From Streptomyces flaveolus (GTDB taxonomy: Bacteria > Actinomycetota > Actinomycetes > Streptomycetales > Streptomycetaceae), in assembly GCF_000716535.1 (NCBI RefSeq), contig NZ_JNWV01000027.1:113088-177087 (forward strand): a stretch of 64,000 nucleotides of DNA. The letters run 5' to 3'. The notes beneath the pieces are model-generated. The model did not search any database, had not been told where the DNA came from, and saw nothing but the letters and a program-made list of their open reading frames with translations. Positions 1-7,831 of this stretch are shown one piece after another. Each line of letters opens with the position of its first letter. The stretch's first letter is position 1. The position numbers were made by a program, and so were the translations under genes.

Positions 1-1651
1 CGTCGGCCTCCATGGCGCCCGGGGCGGGGTCGGCCGAATCTTTGAGCAGATGCAGGTACTTGGTGGGGTGGAGCGTGAAGTCGGTCAGTTCGGAGGTGGG
101 GGTGTCCGGGGGCATGCCCTCGCGCAGGCCGTCCCAGAAGGCCTCCATCCACATGCCCGGCGGCCGTTCCATGAGCTTCTTGCGCTCGGGGTCGATCTCG
201 GGCTCGGGTTCCGGCTCCGCCTGCTTCTGGGACCAGATGGTCGGCCGGCCCTCGCGCTCGGCGCGTTCGATGGCGGCCTGTTCGGCGTACCGCTGGCTGA
301 GCGGGGTCTTCACCCGGCTGCGGCGCTGCGGCAGGCCGCCCGCGGTCCACTCCGTGACCTCGGGGATGTCGTCCTCCAGTGAGATCCCGGCGGGGATCTT
401 GGGGCTGGTGGGACGGCGCTTCTTGGGCGGGCGCTTGGGGCCCTCGACGGCGTCCGCCGTGGGGATCTGGGCGGCGGCGGCCCCGATGCCGTGCGCGGCG
501 CCGACGCCGGGTTCGGTGGTCGTCATGACGCGCGGCACCACGAGGATCGCGCGGACACCGCCGTACGCGGAGGAGCGCAGCGAGACGTCCATGTCGAACC
601 GCTTGCAGAGGCGGCCGACGACGGCGAGGCCGAGGCGCGGGTTCTCGCCGAGGTTGTGCGCGTCCTCGCCGTTCTTGGCGTCCTCGATCATCCGCTCGAT
701 GCGGGCGCGGGACTCCTCGCTGAGGCTGACACCGCAGTCCTCGATCTCGATGACGACGCCCGCCTGCACCTCGACGGCGGTGACGTGCACCTTCGTCGAC
801 GGCGGCGAGTAGCGCGTGGCGTTGTCGAGGAGTTCGGCGGCGGCGTGGATGACCGGCTCGACCGCGGTGCCCTTGATGTTGATGTTGACGATCGAGGCGA
901 GGTTGATGCGGCGGTACTCCAGGATGCGGGACATCGCGCCGCGCAGCACGCTGTAGAGGGAGACCGGCTTGGGCCACTGGCGGCCGGGCCGGCCGCCGCC
1001 GAGGACGGAGATGGTGTCGGCGAGCCGGCCGATCAGCGAGGTGCCGTGGTCGATGCGGAGCAGGTCGTCGAAGACCTCGGGGTTGCGGCCGTGGTCCTCC
1101 TCCATCTCGCGGAGTTCGTAGGCCTGCTGGTGGACGATGGCCTGGACGCGGCGGGCGACGCTCACGAAGGAGCGCTCGGTGGCGTCGCGCATCGAGATCT
1201 CCTGGTCCGCGCCGCGCAGCGCGATGCGCACCAGCTCGCGGTAGCCCTCGGGCAGGCCGCGCAGTTCGGGATCCGCGTCGAACACGTCGCGTACGACGTC
1301 CCGGAGCACCTGGCCGCGGCGCAGCCGGTAGAAGCCGGCGGGCAGGACATCGGTGGCGAAGCGCTCCATCAGATCGTTGTGCGCGGCGATCCGCTGCTCC
1401 AGGTACGCGGCGTGCCGGGCGTGTTCGGCCCGCGCCTCGCGGAGCAGACGGCCGCGCCGGACGGCCTCCCCGGCCGTGCCGAGGACCAGCAGGACGGCCA
1501 GTGCTCCGCACACGCCGACGGCGAGCCGGGCCGTGGGCGGTACCAGGGCGACGGCGGCCCCGGCCGCCGCGGCCATCACTATGGCCGGTGGCAACAGCAC
1601 GCGCGCATAGGGACGTTCACGGCGACCGGGAGGCTTCTGAACACTCACCAT
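1..1651 (-). CDS. cvnA9: Conservon sensor histidine kinase-like protein (CvnA/RarA type), 3' part outside the window
   Basis: Membrane-anchored sensor-kinase-like protein that heads a conservon, the Streptomyces module also containing roadblock, DUF742 and small GTPase-like genes. Two hydrophobic segments lie near residues 18-40 and 43-60 with almost no extracellular loop, so it has no obvious sensory domain. A kinase ATPase domain follows (about residues 260-370), with the N-box ELLDNATRYSPP and the later motif LGLAVVGRL. No canonical phospho-acceptor His box is evident. After the ATPase domain comes a Pro/Lys/Arg-rich tail that runs off the window. ATG at 1651 is chosen because AAGG lies 6 nt upstream; GTG at 1648 is possible. 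The symbol rests on recalled synteny: S. coelicolor cvn9 (rarA) adjoins helY and the tat genes. The remaining conservon genes would lie to the left. Confidence 0.72.
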   Translation of the reverse strand, partial: MVSVQKPPGRRERPYARVLLPPAIVMAAAAGAAVALVPPTARLAVGVCGALAVLLVLGTAGEAVRRGRLLREARAEHARHAAYLEQRIAAHNDLMERFATDVLPAGFYRLRRGQVLRDVVRDVFDADPELRGLPEGYRELVRIALRGADQEISMRDATERSFVSVARRVQAIVHQQAYELREMEEDHGRNPEVFDDLLRIDHGTSLIGRLADTISVLGGGRPGRQWPKPVSLYSVLRGAMSRILEYRRINLASIVNINIKGTAVEPVIHAAAELLDNATRYSPPSTKVHVTAVEVQAGVVIEIEDCGVSLSEESRARIERMIEDAKNGEDAHNLGENPRLGLAVVGRLCKRFDMDVSLRSSAYGGVRAILVVPRVMTTTEPGVGAAHGIGAAAAQIPTADAVEGPKRPPKKRRPTSPKIPAGISLEDDIPEVTEWTAGGLPQRRSRVKTPLSQRYAEQAAIERAEREGRPTIWSQKQAEPEPEPEIDPERKKLMERPPGMWMEAFWDGLREGMPPDTPTSELTDFTLHPTKYLHLLKDSADPAPGAMEAD

Positions 1652-1945
1652 GGATGCCTTCTGAGACGAATCGGCTGGGTGTCGGGGGTGCTTGCGGGGG
1701 GAAGGTACAGGGAACTGTCGGGATGGTTTCCGCATTTGGGAACAGACGCACGATTTACCTCAACTCGGTGCGCCGCGGGCGAGCTTAGTCCGACCGGATC
1801 ATCGCCGTGTCATATTCGGCAAGCACCTGAAATCGCCCCGCGAGGGGGAGTACTCTCAACTCCTTTTGCACGCTGGGCTTTTGCTCGCACACGAGGCGTA
1901 ACGGCGCACGGGCGTACGAGAGTCGCTCACCGTGCGGAGTGAAAA
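1652..1945. other. Intergenic region upstream of the conservon kinase
   Basis: About 290 bp of non-coding sequence, less G+C-rich than the genes around it. It must hold the promoter of the minus-strand kinase. I could not assign a convincing -35/-10 pair, and I see no RNA gene or coding signal here. Confidence 0.5.
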
Positions 1946-1981
1946 GGGGACCGCGGCCGCACCTCGGCGGCCGCGGTCCCC
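1946..1981 (-). terminator. Perfect 15-bp inverted repeat
   Basis: Arms 1946-1960 and 1967-1981 are perfectly complementary, with a 6-nt loop and no long T tract, typical of Streptomyces terminators. It lies about 20 bp beyond the apparent 3' end of the decayed oxidoreductase gene, so it was probably that gene's terminator. It can also shield the conservon from read-through. Confidence 0.7.
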
Positions 1982-2003
1982 GTTCCCTTCGCCGTGACCG
2001 CCA

Positions 2004-2520
2004 TCACCCGGTCACGCCGAGCACCGCCTTCCCCGGCACCCGAGCGGGGCGAAGACGGCCAGGGCCGACGGGTCCACCGGATGCCCGGCCGATGCTCAGC
2101 CCACGCCTCGCCGGGCGCCAACAGGCCGCCGCGGATTCCGGAGCGCTTCCCGCGGCGAACACGCTCCGCTCATCGGCACCCGGCACCCGGCACCCGGCAC
2201 CCGAACAGGCTGCGCGGCGCGGTGATCCCGGCCATGGGCAGGGCGGCGGTGTCCGCGAGAGCGACGCCGTCCGGAACGACGGCGAGGCGGACCGACGATC
2301 CGCCGGCGACCGCCCGGGCCTGTCCGCCACGCTCCTCCGGGAGCGGGCGGAGCCGCCCGGCGAGGCCATCGGAACCGGCGGCCCGCCACCCCTGGATCCC
2401 GCGCGGACGCTTCCCGCCGCCGGCCTTCCTGCGCGCCCCGGCCGGTCTGACGGCAGCCACGACGTCACCCTCCGCGCGGCCCACGAACACGCCTGCGCCG
2501 CGCCGGCACTCGCATGTCCC
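2004..2520 (-). pseudogene. Decayed MDR-family (quinone oxidoreductase-like) gene
   Basis: No intact gene fits between helY and the conservon, but fragments in different minus-strand frames resemble a medium-chain dehydrogenase/reductase. One fragment (about 2215-2330) reads VVPDGVALADTAALPMAGIT, the segment preceding the cofactor fold in zinc-free quinone oxidoreductases. It is preceded by a GWRAAG stretch comparable to the usual GWDAAG. Another frame ends at 2004 with RVPGKAVLGVTG, resembling the family C-terminus (R..GKAVLD). The central Rossmann fold is missing, so the remnant is far shorter than the usual ~300 residues. A 7-bp tandem repeat lies at the junction and a terminator follows. 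Assignment rests on motif resemblance only. Confidence 0.5.
2175..2202. repeat. 7-bp tandem repeat, four copies
   Basis: GGCACCC is repeated four times without interruption. It sits where the recognisable middle of the decayed oxidoreductase stops, so slippage or deletion at this site may have broken the gene. Confidence 0.85.
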
Positions 2521-2656
2521 CACCCTGCTGGACGCGCCCGGCACGCGAGACGCAAAGGCATGCGCGCACGCGTGGTGGAACGCCTTCGCCGCGGGCCTGG
2601 TACGCCCGCTGGGCCCGGGCCGCCCGGCGAGGACGGTCCGGGTCCTGCCGGACAGG

Positions 2657-5464
2657 TCACCCCACGGACGAGTAGGCGACCACACCCCGCAGCAACTGAT
2701 CGACAGCCTTGCGCGCGGCCTTGGCCACGGTCGAGCCCTCCGCGGGAGCCGCCGCGGAAATCTGCCCGAGCACGTCGATGACCTGCTTGCACCACCGCAC
2801 GAAGTCCCCGGCCGGCATCTCCGCCTCCCGCAGCACCTCGTCGAGCCCCTTGCCGGACGCCCACATGTACGCGGCCCAGGCGAACCCGAGATCCGGCTCC
2901 CGCTGCCCGACGCCCTCGCTCTGGTGGATCCGGAACTCCTCCTCCAGCCCGTCGAGCCGGCCCCAGATCCGGACCATATCGCCGAGCGCGGCCTTGGCCT
3001 TGCCGGAGGGCAGCTTCGGCGCCATCGCGTCGTCGCCGACCCGGGCCTCGTACACGAGCGCCGACACGCAGGCGGCGAGTTCGGCGGGGGCCAGCCCCTC
3101 CCAGACCCGCTCGCGCAGGCACTCGCTGGCCAGCAGGTCCAGTTCGCCGTAGAGCCGCGCGAGCCGCTTGCCGTGCTCGGTGACCTCGTCACCGCGCAGG
3201 TAGTCCAGCTCGGTCAGCAGGGCCACGATGCGGTCGAAGGTCCGCGCGATGGTGTTGGTGCGGCCCTCGATGCGCCGCTCCAGCTGCGAGGTGTCGCGCA
3301 TCAGCCGGTGGTAGCGCTCGGCCCAACGGGCGTGGTCCTCACGGTCGTTGCACCCGTGGCAGGGGTGTGCCCGGATCGCCGTCCGCAGCCGTGCGATCTC
3401 GCGGTCGTCGGCGGCCTGGGACCGCTTCTTGCGCGCCCGCTCCGGCGGGATGTGCCCGGCCTTGGTGCGCAGCGCGGAGGCGAGGTCCCGACGGGACTGC
3501 GGCGAGCGCGGGTTGAAGGACTTCGGGATCCGCATCCGGTCCAGCGGCTCGACCGGCACCGGGAAGTCCATCGACGCCAGCCGCTTGACCTGCCGTTCGG
3601 CGGTCAGCACCAGCGGACGCGGCCCGTCGTGGTGGTCGAAGCCGCGGTGGCCGTTGGACCGGCCCGTCGGCAGGCCCGGGTCCAGGACCAGGGCGAGGCC
3701 CGCGTACTTGCCCGTGGGCACATGGATGACATCGCCCGGCTTCAGCTTCTCCAGGGCGACGGCGGCCTCGGCACGCCGCTCGTTCGCGCCCTGCCGGGCC
3801 AGCTCGGTCTCCCGGTCCTTCAGCTCGCGGCGCAGCCGCGCGTACTCCTCGAAGTCGCCGAGGTGACAGGTCATCGAGGCCTTGTAGCCGGCCAGCCCCT
3901 CCTCGTTGCGCTGCACCTGACGCGAGATGCCCACGACCGACTTGTCGGCCTGGAACTGGGCGAAGGAGGTCTCCAGCAGCTCGCGCGAGCGGTGCCGGCC
4001 GAACTGCTCGACCAGGTTGACCGCCATGTTGTACGACGGCTTGAAGCTGGAGCGCAGCGGGTACGTGCGCGTGCCCGCGAGACCGGCGAGGTGCTCGGGG
4101 CTCATGCCGCGCTGCCACAGCACCACGGCATGGCCCTCGACGTCGATGCCCCGGCGGCCGGCCCGGCCGGTGAGCTGGGTGTACTCACCGGGCGTGATGT
4201 CGGCGTGCTGCTCGCCGTTCCACTTGACGAGCTTCTCCAGCACCACGGAGCGGGCGGGCATGTTGATGCCGAGCGCGAGGGTCTCGGTGGCGAACACGGC
4301 CTTGACCAGGCCGCGTACGAACAGCTCCTCCACGACCTCCTTGAAGGTCGGCAGCATGCCGGCGTGGTGGGCGGCGATGCCGCGCTCCAGGCCCTCCAGC
4401 CACTCGTAGTAGCCGAGGACGTGCAGGTCCTCCGGCGGGATGGACGCGGTGCGCTCCTCGACCAGGGCGCGGACCTGCTCCCGCGCCTCCTCGTCGTTGA
4501 GTCTCAGGCCCGCGTACAGGCACTGCTGGACGGCGGCCTCGCAGGCGGCGCGGCTGAAGATGAAGGTGATGGCCGGGAGCAGGCCCTCGGAGTCGAGCCG
4601 CTCGATGACCTCGGGACGGCCCGGGGTCCACACGCGCGAGCGCTGTCTGCGCTCCCGCTCCCGGTCGGCCTCGCGCATCGCCCGGCCGCGCCTGCGGTCC
4701 TGGTACGACGGCCGGGTGGCCTCCATGCGGGCCAGCCGGACCAGATCGGGGTTGACGGCCTTCTTGTGGCCCTCACCCTCCTCGAACAGGTCGTACATCC
4801 GGCGCCCGGCGAGCACGTGCTGGAACAGCGGCACGGGCCGGTGCTCGGAGACGATCACCTCGGTGTCGCCGCGGACGGTGTCCAGCCAGTCGCCGAACTC
4901 CTCCGCGTTGGACACGGTGGCGGAGAGCGAGACCAGGGTCACCGACTCGGGCAGGTGGATGATCACCTCCTCCCAGACGGCGCCGCGGAAGCGGTCGGAG
5001 AGGTAGTGCACCTCGTCCATGACCACGTAGCCGAGGCCGAGGAGCGTCTGCGAGCCGGCGTAGAGCATGTTCCGCAGCACCTCGGTGGTCATCACGACCA
5101 CCGGGGCGTCGGAGTTCACGCTGTTGTCGCCGGTGAGCAGGCCCACCTTCCCGGTGCCGTAGCGGCGGCACAGGTCGGCGTACTTCTGGTTCGACAGCGC
5201 CTTGATGGGTGTCGTGTAGAAGCACTTCTTGCCCTGCCCCAGGGCGAGGTGGACGGCGAACTCGCCCACGATCGTCTTGCCCGAGCCGGTGGGGGCGGCC
5301 ACCAGAACGCCCTTCCCCGCTTCGAGTGCCTGGCAGGCCTCGATCTGGAAGGGGTCGAGGCCGAAGTCGTACATCTCGCGGAAGGAGGCGAGCGCGGTGG
5401 CCTGCTCGGCTGCCCGCCTGCGGGCTGCCGCGTACCGCTCGGCCGGTGAGAGGTCCTCTGTCAT
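2657..5464 (-). CDS. helY: Ski2-like DEAD/DEAH-box RNA helicase HelY
   Basis: ATP-dependent RNA helicase of the Ski2/Mtr4-like actinobacterial HelY family, 935 residues. The N-terminal RecA domain has Walker A (APTGSGKT, about residue 45), DEVHYL (motif II) and SAT (motif III). The second RecA domain carries QLTGRAGRRG (motif VI). A long C-terminal part with a Cys/His cluster (HPCHGCND) and a DSHCT-like end follows. ATG at 5464 is chosen because MTEDLSPAERY is a typical family start. It is only 10 nt from a -10 element, so the mRNA is probably leaderless or nearly so. The gene lies downstream of tatA-tatC, as in Mycobacterium, but a hairpin separates them and helY has its own PafBC-type promoter. 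Confidence 0.93.
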   Translation of the reverse strand: MTEDLSPAERYAAARRRAAEQATALASFREMYDFGLDPFQIEACQALEAGKGVLVAAPTGSGKTIVGEFAVHLALGQGKKCFYTTPIKALSNQKYADLCRRYGTGKVGLLTGDNSVNSDAPVVVMTTEVLRNMLYAGSQTLLGLGYVVMDEVHYLSDRFRGAVWEEVIIHLPESVTLVSLSATVSNAEEFGDWLDTVRGDTEVIVSEHRPVPLFQHVLAGRRMYDLFEEGEGHKKAVNPDLVRLARMEATRPSYQDRRRGRAMREADRERERRQRSRVWTPGRPEVIERLDSEGLLPAITFIFSRAACEAAVQQCLYAGLRLNDEEAREQVRALVEERTASIPPEDLHVLGYYEWLEGLERGIAAHHAGMLPTFKEVVEELFVRGLVKAVFATETLALGINMPARSVVLEKLVKWNGEQHADITPGEYTQLTGRAGRRGIDVEGHAVVLWQRGMSPEHLAGLAGTRTYPLRSSFKPSYNMAVNLVEQFGRHRSRELLETSFAQFQADKSVVGISRQVQRNEEGLAGYKASMTCHLGDFEEYARLRRELKDRETELARQGANERRAEAAVALEKLKPGDVIHVPTGKYAGLALVLDPGLPTGRSNGHRGFDHHDGPRPLVLTAERQVKRLASMDFPVPVEPLDRMRIPKSFNPRSPQSRRDLASALRTKAGHIPPERARKKRSQAADDREIARLRTAIRAHPCHGCNDREDHARWAERYHRLMRDTSQLERRIEGRTNTIARTFDRIVALLTELDYLRGDEVTEHGKRLARLYGELDLLASECLRERVWEGLAPAELAACVSALVYEARVGDDAMAPKLPSGKAKAALGDMVRIWGRLDGLEEEFRIHQSEGVGQREPDLGFAWAAYMWASGKGLDEVLREAEMPAGDFVRWCKQVIDVLGQISAAAPAEGSTVAKAARKAVDQLLRGVVAYSSVG

Positions 5465-5474
5465 CGTGCTTTCG

Positions 5475-5497
5475 AGCGTACCGGGCCCCACCGACAA
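5475..5497 (-). promoter_or_regulatory. PafBC/RecA-NDp-type promoter of helY
   Basis: On the minus strand the sequence reads TTGTCGGTG (5497-5489), an 8-nt spacer, then TACGCT (5480-5475). This fits the mycobacterial DNA-damage promoter pattern TTGTCRGTG-N8-TANNNT recognised with PafBC. The -10 lies 10 nt from the helY ATG. Assignment is by pattern only. Confidence 0.7.
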
Positions 5498-5519
5498 CAG
5501 GACGATCATTATCCGGATC

Positions 5520-5544
5520 ACCCTCCGGACGAAAGACGGAGGGT
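5520..5544 (-). other. 8-bp hairpin upstream of helY
   Basis: ACCCTCCG and CGGAGGGT form perfect arms around a 9-nt loop between the tatC terminator and the helY promoter. It may be a second terminator stem or have no function. Confidence 0.4.
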
Positions 5545-5587
5545 AAGAAGACCGGAAGAAAGTACGCCAGGCGGCCGGTGAGACACG

Positions 5588-5619
5588 GATGCCCCCGTCC
5601 TCAGGGGGGCGGGGGCATC
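5588..5619 (-). terminator. Terminator of tatA-tatC
   Basis: Arms 5588-5597 and 5610-5619 pair perfectly over 10 bp with a 12-nt loop, about 20 bp after the tatC stop. It uncouples helY from the tat genes. Confidence 0.75.
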
Positions 5620-5640
5620 GCGTGGCGGCTCGGTGAGGGC

Positions 5641-6591
5641 TCAGGTCACGTCGTCGTATCCGTTGACCCGGTCGGTACTCGCCTGCTCGGGCAGGGCCCG
5701 GGTGGCCGAGACGGGCTCGACGTCGCCGATGTCCTCGGGCGTGAGGTCCAGATCGGAGGCCTCGTCGTCGGCGGGGCCCGCGGCCTCGCGACGGCGTCGG
5801 CGCTTGTCGTTGAGCAGCGAGAAGGCGACCGCGCCGAAGTACAGCACCCAGATCGGCCCGGCGAGGGCCAGCATGGACAGCGGGTCGGTGCTCGGGGTGG
5901 CCACGGCCGCGAAGACCGTGATGCCGAGGATCATGGCGCGCCACCAGCCGAGCATGCGCCGGCCGGTCAGCACACCGGTGAGGTTGAGCATGATCAGCAG
6001 CAGCGGCAGCTCGAAGGAGAGGCCGAAGACGACCACCATGCGGGTGACCAGCTGCAGCAGGTCGTCCAGCGGCAGGAAGTTCCTGATGGACCCGTTCGGC
6101 GTGAAGTCGATCAGCACCTTCGCGGTGGTGGGCAGCACCTTGTACGCGAAGAAGGCACCACCGAAGAACAGCGGGGCGCCGGTGAAGACGAAGGCGTAGG
6201 CGTACTTCTTCTCGTGCCGGTGCAGACCCGGCGCGACGAAGGCCCAGAGCTGGTACAGCCAGATCGGCGAGGCCAGCACGACACCCGCCGTCAGGGAGAC
6301 CTGGAGGGCCAGCGTGAACGGGGCGAGGAGACCGTTGATCGTGATCTCGGCGCACTGGTGCTTGCCGCTGGCCTTCGCCAGCTCCGCGAAGGTCGCCGGG
6401 CAACCGATCGAGTCGAGGATGGGCCTCGTCAGGAAGTTGATGATGTCGTTGTAGAAGAAGGCGGCGACGACCGTCACGACGACGACGGCCAGCATGGCCT
6501 TCGCGAGCCGGTTGCGGAGCTCACGAAGGTGATCCGCGAGGGGCATCCGCCCCTCGGGATCCTTCTCCTTGTTGCGGGCAGGCTTGAGCAA
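5641..6591 (-). CDS. tatC: Sec-independent (Tat) translocase subunit TatC
   Basis: Polytopic receptor of the twin-arginine translocase, which binds RR signal peptides and exports folded proteins. Its 316 residues include the N-terminal family motif LADHLRELRNRL, six predicted membrane segments, and the conserved stretch SPIWLYQLWAFVAPGLHRHEKKYA around residues 140-163. The C-terminal ~45 residues are charged and cytoplasmic, longer than in E. coli TatC but usual in actinobacteria. It lies 47 bp downstream of tatA on the same strand, so the two are probably cotranscribed and end at the hairpin that follows. Confidence 0.97.
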   Translation of the reverse strand: MLKPARNKEKDPEGRMPLADHLRELRNRLAKAMLAVVVVTVVAAFFYNDIINFLTRPILDSIGCPATFAELAKASGKHQCAEITINGLLAPFTLALQVSLTAGVVLASPIWLYQLWAFVAPGLHRHEKKYAYAFVFTGAPLFFGGAFFAYKVLPTTAKVLIDFTPNGSIRNFLPLDDLLQLVTRMVVVFGLSFELPLLLIMLNLTGVLTGRRMLGWWRAMILGITVFAAVATPSTDPLSMLALAGPIWVLYFGAVAFSLLNDKRRRRREAAGPADDEASDLDLTPEDIGDVEPVSATRALPEQASTDRVNGYDDVT

Positions 6592-6638
6592 CCCACGTCC
6601 TCATCTCGTGCGGCAGGCCGGGGGTTTCCGGCCGTGCG

Positions 6639-6920
6639 TCAGCGCTGGGTGGTGTCCGTCGGCTCGTTGACCGGCCGCGAGCTGGTCACGTCACCGGGGG
6701 CCGCCTGGATGGTGCGCTGCGCCGGAGGCTGCTCGCCCGAGCTGGGCGCCTGGGCGGAGGCGTTGCCTCCTTCTTCCTTCATCGCCTTGGCCTCGCTCTT
6801 GAGGATGCGCGCGGACTTGCCGAGCGAGCGGGCCATGTCCGGAAGCTTCTTCGCGCCGAACAGCAGGATGATGACGACGAGGATGAGAATGATCTCGGGA
6901 GCTCCGAGCCTTCCGAACAT
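6639..6920 (-). CDS. tatA: Tat translocase pore subunit TatA
   Basis: Small Tat component that oligomerises around TatC to let folded proteins pass. Its 93 residues show a single N-terminal membrane helix (about residues 8-22), the [16 protein letters not shown] hinge and amphipathic helix, and a Pro/Ser/Glu-rich disordered tail. Start ATG 6920 gives the standard [10 protein letters not shown]-terminus. It is the promoter-proximal gene of tatA-tatC. Overlapping palindromes 40-65 bp upstream suggest a bound regulator. Confidence 0.96.
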   Translation of the reverse strand: MFGRLGAPEIILILVVIILLFGAKKLPDMARSLGKSARILKSEAKAMKEEGGNASAQAPSSGEQPPAQRTIQAAPGDVTSSRPVNEPTDTTQR

Positions 6921-6960
6921 AAGTCTTTACCTTCTCACCGAGGCGGCTGGGTGGGGTGCT

Positions 6961-7009
6961 GTCCGACCGGTCGGACATGTGTCCGAAGGCCGTGCTGGCA
7001 GCGATCGTA
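6961..7009 (-). promoter_or_regulatory. tatA promoter region with overlapping palindromes
   Basis: GTCCGACCGGTCGGAC (6961-6976) is a perfect 16-bp palindrome. It overlaps a second dyad, 6971-6986 (TCGGACA arms, 2-bp centre). A possible -10, TACGAT on the minus strand, lies at 7009-7004, which would put the palindromes just downstream of transcription start. Confidence 0.5.
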
Positions 7010-7179
7010 ACGCTCTGGGGTAAACGTGAGGCAATCCCCGTGCGTACTCCCGGTCCACGGTGCGGGCCTCGTTCTCCACACCACGACCAGCAGCGTACCT
7101 GCCCCACAGGGCAGCATGACAGGGCGAAGTGACGCAAAGCGCTTGCGTCGCCGGTCTCACAGGCACCGCTCGGCGCCGC

Positions 7180-7374
7180 TCACAGCGCGTCCACGGCGTC
7201 GGCCGCGCGCACGGTCGCCCGCTCCAGATCCTCGGCGGCCCTGTTGATACGGCGCGCGGAGTCCGCGACCTGCTCCCCGAGGCGCCGCGCCTCCAGGAAC
7301 ACCCGTACGGCGAGCACCCCCAGGACGGCGACACCCAGGAAACCCATCGCTACCGCGAACATCGGCCAGAACAT
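7180..7374 (-). CDS. Small single-helix membrane protein
   Basis: 64-residue protein with an N-terminal hydrophobic segment (about residues 3-27) followed by a charged, helix-prone tail rich in Ala, Arg and Glu. It looks like a membrane anchor with a short cytoplasmic coil. I do not recognise a named family. It lies between the zinc-ribbon-like gene and tatA on the same strand, so it may be expressed with one of them. The start ATG is immediately followed by the hydrophobic segment and no better upstream start is evident. Confidence 0.65.
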   Translation of the reverse strand: MFWPMFAVAMGFLGVAVLGVLAVRVFLEARRLGEQVADSARRINRAAEDLERATVRAADAVDAL

Positions 7375-7416
7375 GACGCCGAGCCTAGACCGTCCGCCGA
7401 CGCGAAACGCAGGCGG

Positions 7417-7710
7417 CTACACCGTGGAGTGCAGCCGCAGGGTCCTGACCCCGCCCCCGGTGAGCAGCTCGACGATCCGCTCCCCGGCGGGCTTGCGGAC
7501 GGCGGCACCGCAGTCGGGGCAGGTGAAGGAGTAGAACGTCGTCCGGCTGCTGGCGCCGATGGCGAGGCGCAGCGCGCCGGCGGCGAGCTCGAAGCGGCCG
7601 CGGCAGTCCGGGCAGCCGGCCCTGAACATCACCGGGACCGCTCTTCTCATGCCGGCGAAGGCGGTCGCCACCGTCATCTCACGCCCACCGGACTCCGGAG
7701 ACTCGCTCAC
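7417..7710 (-). CDS. Small zinc-ribbon-like protein with two CPDC knuckles
   Basis: 97-residue protein with two CPDC motifs about 30 residues apart (near residues 27-30 and 60-63), the arrangement expected for one zinc ribbon. No catalytic domain is visible. GTG 7710 is chosen because AAGAAGGAG lies 7 nt upstream. An internal Met exists 11 codons in. The gene follows pafC on the same strand about 120 bp downstream and may be part of its transcript. The function is unknown; binding nucleic acid or another protein is a guess. Confidence 0.7.
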   Translation of the reverse strand: MSESPESGGREMTVATAFAGMRRAVPVMFRAGCPDCRGRFELAAGALRLAIGASSRTTFYSFTCPDCGAAVRKPAGERIVELLTGGGVRTLRLHSTV

Positions 7711-7796
7711 AGCCTCGCTCCTTCTTCTGGTCGTTCGCCAAGCGCCGCCGGCGGTGCCGCGTCGTGCCGTTTCGCGTCCGCGGCGCCACGGGGGCC

Positions 7797-7825
7797 TGCC
7801 GGGCGGCTCCCCGCGCCCCTGTGGG
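7797..7825. repeat. Member of a dispersed GC-rich intergenic repeat
   Basis: The stretch contains CTCCCCGCGCCCCTGTGGGC and resembles two other intergenic copies in this window, at 43536-43566 and 63412-63442. It is the most divergent of the three. Confidence 0.4.
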
Positions 7826-7831
7826 CGCGCC

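Noticed and set aside
1994..5449. Very long open frame on the plus strand (about 1150 codons)
   Set aside because: It lies opposite helY, whose helicase motifs are unambiguous. Its product is low-complexity Arg/Pro/Ala/Gly. Long antisense frames are normal at this G+C content.
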